Origin: Nitrospirillum iridis
GTDB taxonomy: Bacteria; Pseudomonadota; Alphaproteobacteria; Azospirillales; Azospirillaceae
Assembly: GCF_014205765.1 (NCBI RefSeq)
Contig: NZ_JACIIZ010000003.1
Span: 124,001 to 188,000, forward strand
Length of the DNA: 64,000 nucleotides
Direction: 5' to 3'
Shown: positions 8,506-15,285 of the stretch, in pieces
Position numbering within the stretch: the first letter of the stretch is position 1
How the letters are laid out: each line of letters starts with the position of its first letter
Translations under genes and position numbers: made by a program
Notes under the pieces: generated by a model
What the model was told of the DNA's origin: nothing
Seen by the model: only the letters and a program-made list of their open reading frames with translations
The model's database searches: none

Positions 8506-9108
8506 ATGGGCGGCCAGTCGACCCGGGATCAGATCATCCAATGCGCTGACCGGCTGTTCTATGAGAACGGCTTTGAGCATACGTCGTTCACCGACATCGC
8601 CGCCGCCGTCCAAATCTCCCGCGGCAACTTCTATTACCATTTCAAAACCAAGGATGAGATCCTGGACGCCGTCATCCTCCACCGCTTGGCCACCACCCAG
8701 GCCATGCTGGAGCGGTGGGAGGCGGAGGGCGGCACGCCGGTGGGGCGCATCGGCCGCTTCATCCACATCCTGATCCAGAACCAGGCCAAGATCATGAAAC
8801 ACGGCTGCCCCGTGGGCACGCTGTGCCATGAGCTGGCCAAGCTGAACCACGCGGCCCAGGCCGACGCCACCCGCCTGTTCACCCTGTTCCGTGACTGGCT
8901 GGCCCGGCAGTTCACCCTGCTGGGCCGCGCGGCTGATGCCGACGCCCTGGCCCTGCACCTGCTGGCGCGCAGCCAGGGTGTGGCGACCCTGGCCCAGGCT
9001 TTGCGCGATGAGGGCTTCGTCCAGGCGGAGGTGCGGCGGATGGATGATTGGCTGGCGGCCCTGGCCCCTGAACCACCAGGTTCGGCACAGCCCCAGGCCT
9101 CAAATTAG
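8506..9108 (+). CDS. TetR/AcrR family transcriptional regulator
   Basis: Encodes 200 aa. The N-terminal helix-turn-helix (residues about 8-55) contains LFYENGFEHTSFTDIAAAV and the recognition-helix motif SRGNFYYHFKTKDEIL, both typical of TetR repressors. The rest is an all-helical ligand and dimer domain; CPVGTLCHELAK suggests the TetR_C_6/YcdC-like class. The stop is 12 bp before the YciI gene, so it heads an operon with yciI and tag. The double operator directly upstream suggests it represses its own operon. The ligand is unknown. Confidence 0.92.
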   Translation: MGGQSTRDQIIQCADRLFYENGFEHTSFTDIAAAVQISRGNFYYHFKTKDEILDAVILHRLATTQAMLERWEAEGGTPVGRIGRFIHILIQNQAKIMKHGCPVGTLCHELAKLNHAAQADATRLFTLFRDWLARQFTLLGRAADADALALHLLARSQGVATLAQALRDEGFVQAEVRRMDDWLAALAPEPPGSAQPQASN

Positions 9109-9120
9109 AAGGGAACCCCC

Positions 9121-9408
9121 ATGTTCGTTGTCACGCTGACATTCGCCGCCAACAGGGCCCAGGCGCCCCAGCACATGGACGGCCACAACGCCTGGCTACG
9201 CCAGGGCTTCGAGGACGGCGTGTTCCTGCTGTCCGGCACCCTCCAGCCTAAGCGGGGTGGCGCCATCCTGGCCCACAACACCACGCTGCCCGACCTGCAG
9301 GCCCGGTTGGCCGCCGATCCCTTCGTGGCCGAAGGCGTGGTGGTGGCCGAGATCGCGGAGATCACGCCCGGCAAGGCCGATGATCGCCTGGCCTTCCTGC
9401 TGGCCTGA
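9121..9408 (+). CDS. YciI-like family protein
   Basis: Encodes 95 aa with a good ribosome site (GAAGGG). The sequence fits the small ferredoxin-like-fold YciI family, with a conserved histidine in DGHNAWLRQGFEDG and the strand LLSGTLQPKRGGAIL. The role of the family is poorly defined; some relatives are dehalogenase-like or sit in stress operons. It is the second gene of the TetR-YciI-tag set and so probably shares the TetR ligand response. Confidence 0.85.
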   Translation: MFVVTLTFAANRAQAPQHMDGHNAWLRQGFEDGVFLLSGTLQPKRGGAILAHNTTLPDLQARLAADPFVAEGVVVAEIAEITPGKADDRLAFLLA

Positions 9409-9439
9409 CGTTTTCAGTCATTCGGGGGGAGGGGACACC

Positions 9440-10048
9440 ATGGCCTTGACGACATCCGCGCCGGACGGCCGCCCCCGCTGTGGCTGGTGCGCGGCGGCGC
9501 CGGAGTTCTTGCCCTACCACGACCACGAATGGGGCTTCCCCGTGGGCGACGACCACCGCCTGTTTGAGAAGCTGTGCCTGGAAGGTTTCCAGTCGGGCCT
9601 GAGCTGGCGCACCATCCTGGCCAAGCGCGATAACTTCCGCGCCGCCTTCCACGACTTCGATTTCAACCGCGTCGCCACCTTCACCGAGGCCGACGTCGCC
9701 CGCCTGCTGCAGGATGCGGGCATCATCCGCCATCGCGGCAAGATCGAGGCCGTCATCAACAACGCCGCCCGCGCCCAGGACCTGGTGCGGCAGGAGGGCT
9801 CGCTGGCCGCCTATCTCTGGCGCTACGAGCCCCGGCCGGAGGATTGCGCCCCACCCCAAACCGCTTCCACCTCCCCGGCCTCCATCGCCCTGTCCAAGGA
9901 CCTGAAGAAACGCGGCTGGAAATTCGTCGGCCCCACCACCGTCTTCGCCTTCATGCAGGCCATGGGGCTGATCAACGACCACGCCGAGGGCTGCGTGGTG
10001 CGGGAGGAGGCGGAGCGGGCGCGGGCGGGGTTCAGGCGGCCGGGGTGA
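9440..10048 (+). CDS. tag: DNA-3-methyladenine glycosylase I
   Basis: Encodes 202 aa, close to E. coli Tag. Zinc ligands are visible as the N-terminal CGWC cysteine, a histidine in YHDHEWG, and the C-terminal NDHAEGC. CLEGFQSGLSW carries the catalytic-pocket glutamate, and AGIIRHRGKIEA and KKRGWKFVGPTTVFAFMQA are family blocks. It removes 3-methyladenine from alkylated DNA. ATG 9440 follows GGGGGGAGGGG. It lies 31 bp after yciI under the same likely TetR control, which suggests a link to alkylating or toxic compounds. Confidence 0.95.
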   Translation: MALTTSAPDGRPRCGWCAAAPEFLPYHDHEWGFPVGDDHRLFEKLCLEGFQSGLSWRTILAKRDNFRAAFHDFDFNRVATFTEADVARLLQDAGIIRHRGKIEAVINNAARAQDLVRQEGSLAAYLWRYEPRPEDCAPPQTASTSPASIALSKDLKKRGWKFVGPTTVFAFMQAMGLINDHAEGCVVREEAERARAGFRRPG

Positions 10049-10062
10049 TGTGTTTTGGAAGC

Positions 10063-10572
10063 TTATTGCGGAACTAGCTCGCTGAACTGTCGTCCATCCC
10101 AAAAATGGAATTCGAATTCCTTGTTCGTGAAATTGTATGCCGAAAACAGAATGGCGTTTTGGTGGGGTGGGTTGATACTATTAATGGACTCCTGGAATTT
10201 TGACAGATAATGTGCAACATCGGCTTTGGCGCGGCTTTGGAAAATGAATACTGATAGGAACGCATTGGCAATGAGAAGTTTATTAAGGTCGATACGAAGA
10301 TTATTTAGATCAGTTTTCCATTCAGACTCTACTGCCAGGACGAGTCTGGAGAGCAGTCTTTTGTCAAAATCATCATAATCCAACCAGGCGATATCGAACA
10401 TCCATCCGCCGTGACCAGGGTGGGCAACCGTATAATTAAATTCTATCTTTCCAATCTGGCAAAGCATATCGGTAATGGAACTTGTCCATGCTTTATTGTC
10501 TATAAGACTTTCAGATCTGTCGCTGATTGTCTTTAGACAAGAGGCTATTCTGTGGGAAAGAAATTTTTCCAA
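10063..10572 (-). CDS. Hypothetical protein in AT-rich DNA, possible nuclease-like fold
   Basis: Encodes 169 aa from a TTG start at 10572 preceded by GAGAG; no ATG is available upstream before a stop. Base and codon use are strikingly AT-rich against the GC-rich neighbours, which suggests recent transfer. No family was recognised. The stretch GWMFDIAWLDYDDFD followed by LVLAVESEWK has D60, E84 and K86 spaced as in a PD-(D/E)xK nuclease core, but this is only a pattern match. The gene converges on tag, leaving 14 bp between the stops. Confidence 0.55.
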   Translation of the reverse strand: MEKFLSHRIASCLKTISDRSESLIDNKAWTSSITDMLCQIGKIEFNYTVAHPGHGGWMFDIAWLDYDDFDKRLLSRLVLAVESEWKTDLNNLRIDLNKLLIANAFLSVFIFQSRAKADVAHYLSKFQESINSINPPHQNAILFSAYNFTNKEFEFHFWDGRQFSELVPQ

Positions 10573-10920
10573 TATCGTCTCTCGGTTTGGTTGTCGGCAA
10601 TTGCTAGATTATATATTAAAATATACAACTATCAATGTGCATTGTGTGCCAACCTGAGCGCAAGATTCGCATCGACGCGTTGACGTCGGAAGTCTAGGAA
10701 TAACACGCTGAAATGTCTGCGATATCGGGCGGACGAAGGTGAAGCCTTTGCCGAAGTCGATGCACTCGGCCATTTCCCGGCCAGCAATCACCGTGAAGCC
10801 AAACGACACTCCAAAACGCACCGCACCCATCCGCGAATGCCTCGCAGAATCAGCCTTGCCAATGCGAACGCCTCTCACTATCTTGAGGACCAGATCAGCC
10901 TCTGGGTGGGTGCTTACGCC
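10573..10920. other. Spacer between AT-rich ORF and bfd
   Basis: About 348 bp. The first 90 bases continue the AT-rich composition of the ORF and probably hold its promoter (TATATATT-like runs near 10610). The rest returns to normal composition. A 120-codon frame open on the minus strand (10609-10971) has no recognisable protein and overlaps bfd, so it is not called. The only signal toward bfd is the Fur-like site near 10861. Confidence 0.4.
10861..10882. promoter_or_regulatory. Possible Fur/Irr-type iron box before bfd
   Basis: Read on the minus strand, the element begins GATAGTGAGA and ends TTCGCATT, partly matching the GATAATGAT... inverted consensus of Fur boxes. It ends 38 bp before the bfd start. 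bfd genes are commonly Fur-repressed, so the position makes sense. The match is partial. Confidence 0.3.
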
Positions 10921-11121
10921 ATGTATGTCTGCGTCTGTAACGCCATCAACTGCCGCACCGTCCGCACCCATATCGGCGCGGGGGCGCAGAGCGTTGGGGC
11001 GGTGTTCAAGGCGCAGGGGTGTTCGCCTCGCTGCGGCCGGTGCTTCGACACCATGCGCGAGATGATCGACGAGGGGAAGGGCGCCAACACCTCCGAGCCT
11101 GTGCTGCGGGCGGCGGAGTAA
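10921..11121 (+). CDS. bfd: Bacterioferritin-associated ferredoxin
   Basis: Encodes 66 aa from ATG 10921. Cysteines C4, C6, C38 and C41 are spaced exactly as the [2Fe-2S] ligands of Bfd; C11 and C34 are extra. Bfd binds bacterioferritin and passes electrons to reduce and mobilise stored iron. The frame is open further upstream to 10837, but the family N-terminus (MYVCVCNAI) fixes the start. The partner bfr lies 5.7 kb away instead of next door, and a possible iron box precedes this gene. Confidence 0.93.
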   Translation: MYVCVCNAINCRTVRTHIGAGAQSVGAVFKAQGCSPRCGRCFDTMREMIDEGKGANTSEPVLRAAE

Positions 11122-11163
11122 GCGTTCCTCCGCGTCGCCGCTTCTTCGGAAGACGGTATAAGA

Positions 11164-11195
11164 AAAGCCACCGACCCGGCTGGATCGGTGGCTTT
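11164..11195. terminator. Bidirectional intrinsic terminator, bfd / S9 peptidase
   Basis: Perfect 11-bp stem (AAAGCCACCGA / TCGGTGGCTTT) with a 10-nt loop and A/T flanks on both sides, between two convergent genes. Confidence 0.85.
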
Positions 11196-11255
11196 GTCGT
11201 TTCTGGGCTCAGGCCCTGGCGAAGGGCCGGCGGCCCCTCGCCAGGAAACGCCCGC

Positions 11256-13619
11256 CTATGGCGTCCCGGCCGACGCCCCGCCGCCCGCCGTCTGGGCGCC
11301 GGTGCCGCCCGCCGGCCGCAGGGTGCGGTCGAAGAAGTCCAGCATGGTGTTGTAGCGGTGGATGTTGGCGTAGGTGTCGTAGAAGCCGTGACGCTGGCCC
11401 GGATAGGTCATCAGGTCGAACTGTGTCCCCTGCTGCTGCAAGGCCCGGATCAGCTTGGTGGTGTTGTCGAAGAAGACGTTGTCGTCGGCCATGCCGTGGA
11501 TGACCATCAGCCGGCCCGTGATGTTCTTCAAATCCTTGAAGACGGATGAATCCTCATACGCCGTGCCCTGGGCCGGGTCGCCCAGGTAGCGCTCGGTATA
11601 GGCGGTGTCGTAGAGGCGCCAGTCGGTCACCGGCGCGCCGGCGGCCCCGGCGGCGAACACGCCTGGCGCCCGGGTCAGCATGATGATGGTCATGAAGCCG
11701 CCGTGGCTGTGGCCGTAAAAGCCCAGATGCTGGCCGTCCACGAAGGGCAGGGACTTCAGGTAGTTGGCCCCCGTCACCTGGTCCGCCACCTCGACCGAGC
11801 CGAAATGGTGGTACGTGGCCGACAGGAAGGCCTGGCCCCGGTGGGGCGTGCCGCGGTTGTCCAGCACCATGACGACGTAGCCGTTGCGCGCCAGCACCTG
11901 GGTGAAGCCGGTCTGGGCGTCGCCCCAGGCGTGGGTCACCAGCGCCGCCGCCGGGCCGCCATAGGCGTTGACGATGGCGGGGTACTTCTTGCCGCTGGTC
12001 TTGGCGCCCGGGGGCAGCAGCAGCATGTAGTGCAGGTCGCTGCCGTCGTCGGCCTTCAGCACGCCGAATTCCGGCTGGATCTCGCCGGCCAGATAGGGGG
12101 CGAAGGGGTGGCCCTCGTCCAGCTTGTTCTCGATCAGCCAGGTGACGCGCTCGCCCTTGGCGTCGTCCACCGACAGTTGCGGCGGCTGGTGCGGGCCGGA
12201 GTAGCTGTGCAGCCAAGTGCCGCCCTTGGCCGCCATGACGGCGCCGTGCCAGCCGGCCTCATGGGTCAGGGCCGTCACCTCGCCATTGCCCAGGCGCACG
12301 GCGTAGACATGGTGGTCCAGCGGCCCCTCGCGGAAGCCCGTGAAGAAGACGTGGCCAGCCGCCTCATCCACCCCGGCCACGGCGTCCACCGCCCAGTCGC
12401 CCCGGGTCAGGGCCCGGCACTTGGCCGCCTCATGGTCGCAGAGGTAGAGGTGCTTGTATCCCGTCCGCTCCGACGCCCAGAGGATGCGGCCGTCGGCCAG
12501 CGCCCGCAGGTCCTCATGCAGGTTCAGGAAGGTCTTGCTCTCTTCGGTCAGCAGGGTGCGCTTGGCCCCGGTGGCGGGGTTGACGGCCAGCAGGTCCAGC
12601 CGCTTCTGGTCGCGGCTCAGGCGCTGGACCAGCACCTCCGACCCGTCGCGGCGCCAGTCCACGCGCGCCAGGTAATAGCCGGCGGGGTCGCCCAGGTCGA
12701 CGCTGGCGACCTTGCCGGACGCCAGGTCCATCACCCGCAGCGTCACCTTGGCGTTGGCGCCGCCGGCGAAGGGATAGCGCTGCGGCACCACGGTCACGCC
12801 CTCGGCGCCATAGTCATAGCGGCTGACCAGCGGCACGGCGGACTCGTCCACGCGGGTGTAGGCGATGTAGCGGGCGCCGGGCGACCACCAATAGCCGGTG
12901 TTGCGCTTCAACTCCTCCTGCGCCACGAACTCCGCCGTGCCGTAGGACAGGGTGCCGCCGCCATCCTGGGTCAGGGCCCGCTCCTGGCCCTTGGCTAGGT
13001 CGTAGACGTACAGGTTGTTGCCGCGCACATAGGTCACCAGATCGCCGCCGGGGGCGAAGCGGGCGTCGATGGCGGCGTCCTTGGTGGTGGCGCTGTCGGT
13101 GATGCGCCGGGGGGTGCCGCCCGGCGCCATGACGAAGACGTCACCGGCGACGGGGAACAGCAGGGTCCTGCCCTCCTCATCCCAGCCATAGTCGACGATG
13201 CCGGTGTCGCGGATGCGCTGGCGCTCCCGCCGGCCGCGCTCCTCCTCGCTTTCCTTGGCGCTGAACTGGTCGCTGTCGACCAGCAGGCGATGCTCGCCCG
13301 CCTTGATGTCATAGGCCCACAGGTCGGTCTTGTTGGCGTTGTCGGCCTTGGCCTTCAGATAGGTCACCAGGGTGCCGTCGGGGGAGAACTTCACGCCGCG
13401 CGCCCGGGGGCCGTTCAGCGACGGGCTGCCCAGCATGCGCTCCACCGTCAACGCGGTGCCCGCCGATGCGTCGGCCGCCGGCGCCGGTGTCGCCGCCAGG
13501 GTGCCGCCGGCCAGGACGCCACCGGCCACAGCGGCACCGGCCACGACGCCACTGGCCAGAAGGCGGCGCCAAAAGCCCATCGCCGCGCCAGACCCGCCGG
13601 CGCGTCCCCACGTCCCCAT
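11256..13619 (-). CDS. Dipeptidyl peptidase IV-like S9 family serine peptidase
   Basis: Encodes 787 aa. GGAGG lies 5 nt before ATG 13619. A signal sequence covers about residues 14-50. The N-terminal beta-propeller (about 60-510) includes the DPP-IV block AEFVAQEELKRNTGYWWSP and VDESAVPL; the glutamate pair that grips the substrate N-terminus is in that block. The C-terminal alpha/beta-hydrolase has nucleophile S638 in GFYGHSHGGFMT, then HGMADDNVFF (Asp) and PGQRHGFYD (His). These enzymes release dipeptides, often X-Pro, from peptide N-termini in the periplasm. The usual GWSYGG elbow is GHSHGG here. Together with other peptidases in the window it fits protein or peptide feeding. Confidence 0.93.
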   Translation of the reverse strand: MGTWGRAGGSGAAMGFWRRLLASGVVAGAAVAGGVLAGGTLAATPAPAADASAGTALTVERMLGSPSLNGPRARGVKFSPDGTLVTYLKAKADNANKTDLWAYDIKAGEHRLLVDSDQFSAKESEEERGRRERQRIRDTGIVDYGWDEEGRTLLFPVAGDVFVMAPGGTPRRITDSATTKDAAIDARFAPGGDLVTYVRGNNLYVYDLAKGQERALTQDGGGTLSYGTAEFVAQEELKRNTGYWWSPGARYIAYTRVDESAVPLVSRYDYGAEGVTVVPQRYPFAGGANAKVTLRVMDLASGKVASVDLGDPAGYYLARVDWRRDGSEVLVQRLSRDQKRLDLLAVNPATGAKRTLLTEESKTFLNLHEDLRALADGRILWASERTGYKHLYLCDHEAAKCRALTRGDWAVDAVAGVDEAAGHVFFTGFREGPLDHHVYAVRLGNGEVTALTHEAGWHGAVMAAKGGTWLHSYSGPHQPPQLSVDDAKGERVTWLIENKLDEGHPFAPYLAGEIQPEFGVLKADDGSDLHYMLLLPPGAKTSGKKYPAIVNAYGGPAAALVTHAWGDAQTGFTQVLARNGYVVMVLDNRGTPHRGQAFLSATYHHFGSVEVADQVTGANYLKSLPFVDGQHLGFYGHSHGGFMTIIMLTRAPGVFAAGAAGAPVTDWRLYDTAYTERYLGDPAQGTAYEDSSVFKDLKNITGRLMVIHGMADDNVFFDNTTKLIRALQQQGTQFDLMTYPGQRHGFYDTYANIHRYNTMLDFFDRTLRPAGGTGAQTAGGGASAGTP

Positions 13620-13875
13620 ATCAGCCTCCCAAGGCGGCGCGCCTTCAGGCCAGCGCCGTCGGTTACGGTCCCAAACTGCCCGGCACCGTAACGAAGGGGC
13701 CCGTGGCTGTAAACCGGCCGCTTGGACGCCTGCGGGCCCCGGGCCCGGGGCGCCACGGCGCTCCCGGCGTCAAGGCGTTGTTTTGAAATTGTTGTCTTGG
13801 GGCCGGCGTCGGCGGATGATGGACACCGACAAAGGCGCCGGCCAACGGACGCCGCCCTGGTGGGACGCCACCCTT

Positions 13876-13950
13876 TGGGCATGGTGCCACTGGGCATGGT
13901 GCCACTGGGCATGGGGCCATTGGGCAAGGTGCCACTGGGCATGGCAAGGC
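13876..13950. repeat. 15-bp tandem repeat, four copies plus a partial fifth
   Basis: The unit TGGGCATGGTGCCAC is repeated at 13876, 13891, 13906 and 13921, with a partial copy at 13936. Copies 1 and 2 are identical; copies 3 and 4 differ at two and one positions. Each unit holds a short GGC-N5-GCC dyad. The array lies in the 344-bp spacer between the S9 peptidase and the NarL-type regulator genes, just upstream of the latter. Confidence 0.85.
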
Positions 13951-13987
13951 CGAGGGGGATGCCGTGGAAAATGCCGGGAAAAGGCCG

Positions 13988-14638
13988 ATGCGTGTATTGG
14001 TCGCGGATGACCACCCGATGTACCGCGACGCGCTGGAACTGTACATCACGCGCGACTGGCCCGAGGCCAGCCTGACGGCCGTCGGCTCGCTGGAGGAACT
14101 GGACGCCCTGGCCGGGCAACCGGAGGTTCCGGAGTTCGATCTGGTGGTGATGGACTGGCAGCTGCCGGGCGGGGAGGGCGGGGCCGGAATGGATCGGCTG
14201 GACGCCGCCGGCATCGACGCCCCGGTGGCGGTGGTGACGGGGCATGAGGATGCCGCCATCGCGCGCGAGGCCCTGACCCGGGGCGCCTGCGCCTTCCTGC
14301 CCAAGACCTTGCCCAGCGTCGCCCTGGTGCAGATGCTGAAGGTCGTGGCGTTCGGCGGCAGCGTCGTGCCGGCGGACGTGGCCCTGCGCATGGCGGGCGC
14401 CTTGGCTCCCCCGTCGGCGTTGGCGCCGGAGACCGGTGGCCTGCTGACGGAGCGGGAGCGCGAGGTGCTGGACCATCTGTCGGGCGGTGCCACCAACAAG
14501 GAGATCGGTCGGCTGCTGGATTTGCAGGAGGTGACGATCAAGCTGCACACCCGCCGCATCCTGCGCAAGCTGGGCGCCAAGAACCGGGTGGAGGCGGTGA
14601 CGCGGGCGCGCGACCTGGGCTTGCTGGGTGGTGGCTGA
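13988..14638 (+). CDS. NarL/LuxR-type two-component response regulator
   Basis: Encodes 216 aa from ATG 13988; a GTG at 13964 with GAGGGGG upstream would add eight residues. The receiver domain has the acidic pair in VLVADDHPMYRDAL, phosphoacceptor D56 in VVMDWQLPGG, and the lysine of FLPKTLP. A C-terminal LuxR helix-turn-helix (LTEREREVLDHLSGGATNKEIG... TIKLHTRRILRKLGAKNRVEA) binds DNA. It probably pairs with one of the two kinases downstream. The stop codon sits inside a G-rich repeat, and a 15-bp tandem repeat lies directly upstream. Confidence 0.93.
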   Translation: MRVLVADDHPMYRDALELYITRDWPEASLTAVGSLEELDALAGQPEVPEFDLVVMDWQLPGGEGGAGMDRLDAAGIDAPVAVVTGHEDAAIAREALTRGACAFLPKTLPSVALVQMLKVVAFGGSVVPADVALRMAGALAPPSALAPETGGLLTEREREVLDHLSGGATNKEIGRLLDLQEVTIKLHTRRILRKLGAKNRVEAVTRARDLGLLGGG

Positions 14639-14681
14639 GGGGGCGGGGGGTTGAGGGGGCGGCGGTTGAGGGGGCGGGGGA
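14636..14681 (+). repeat. G-rich repeat with G-quadruplex potential
   Basis: Three copies of TGAGGGGGCGG start at 14636, 14652 and 14667; the first includes the stop codon of the response regulator. The strand carries at least four runs of five or more G within about 45 nt, enough for an intramolecular G-quadruplex in DNA or RNA. Confidence 0.6.
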
Positions 14682-14739
14682 AAGGCGGCGCAGGGGTGTT
14701 CGGCGCCCGGCGCGGGGCATGGCGTCCATGCGAAAGCGT

Positions 14740-14760
14740 GGGATAGCGGGTCGCTATCCC
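14740..14760. promoter_or_regulatory. Dyad upstream of the CheY-like gene
   Basis: Perfect 8-bp arms GGGATAGC / GCTATCCC around a 5-bp spacer, with another GCTATCCC-like half-site right after. It lies 136 bp before the CheY-like start. A regulator site is possible; no known family was matched. Confidence 0.35.
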
Positions 14761-14895
14761 CGCTATCCCTATTCCCCGCGGCGATAGCCTTCGCCGCAGA
14801 TGCGGCGGGGTAATGGTTCGGGTGATATGCGGCCCCAACAGGAGGCCCACAGCGGACCGCCTTTTCCCCGGATCATTTCCCGAAAGCCTATCCCA

Positions 14896-15285
14896 ATGAG
14901 CGCCATCCTGATCGTCGACGACAACGCCGAATTCCGCGACTATCTGTGCGAGGCGGTGCGGCGTCTGGGCCATGCCCCGGTCATGGCCGCCTCGGCCCGC
15001 GAAGGGCTGGCGATCCTGGTGAGACAGCCGGTGCGTGCCGTCATTTCGGATCTGCTGATGCCGGAGATGGATGGATTGGAAATGGCCCGTGAGGTCCGCT
15101 CGATGCACCCGGACATGCCGCTGCTGATCCTGAGCGACGGGCCGGAGGGCATCACCGCCCCCTGCCTGCGCGCGGCGCAGCTGATCTACGGCGCCGCCAT
15201 TTCCGAGAAGGGCGGCGGCCTCGGCCCGCTTCTTGCCGATTTCCTGGCCCAGCCGGGGAAGGAGGCCTGTGAGCCCGCCGCCTGA
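14896..15285 (+). CDS. Single-domain response regulator (CheY-like)
   Basis: Encodes 129 aa, one receiver domain and nothing else. The acidic pair is in ILIVDDNAEF, phosphoacceptor D52 in AVISDLLMPEMDG, and the Ser/Thr position is in LLILSDGPEG. The canonical late lysine region is replaced by AAISEKGGG, so the fit at the K site is loose. It overlaps the next gene by 17 bp, so translation is probably coupled. It likely carries phosphate to or from the hybrid kinase encoded next. Confidence 0.88.
   Translation: MSAILIVDDNAEFRDYLCEAVRRLGHAPVMAASAREGLAILVRQPVRAVISDLLMPEMDGLEMAREVRSMHPDMPLLILSDGPEGITAPCLRAAQLIYGAAISEKGGGLGPLLADFLAQPGKEACEPAA

Noticed and set aside
10609-10971. 120-codon minus-strand frame between the AT-rich ORF and bfd
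   Set aside because: Overlaps the bfd start, mixes two base compositions and resembles no protein I know.
13876-13950. Tandem repeat considered as a CRISPR array
   Set aside because: Units are 15 bp and directly adjacent, with no spacers and no cas genes nearby.
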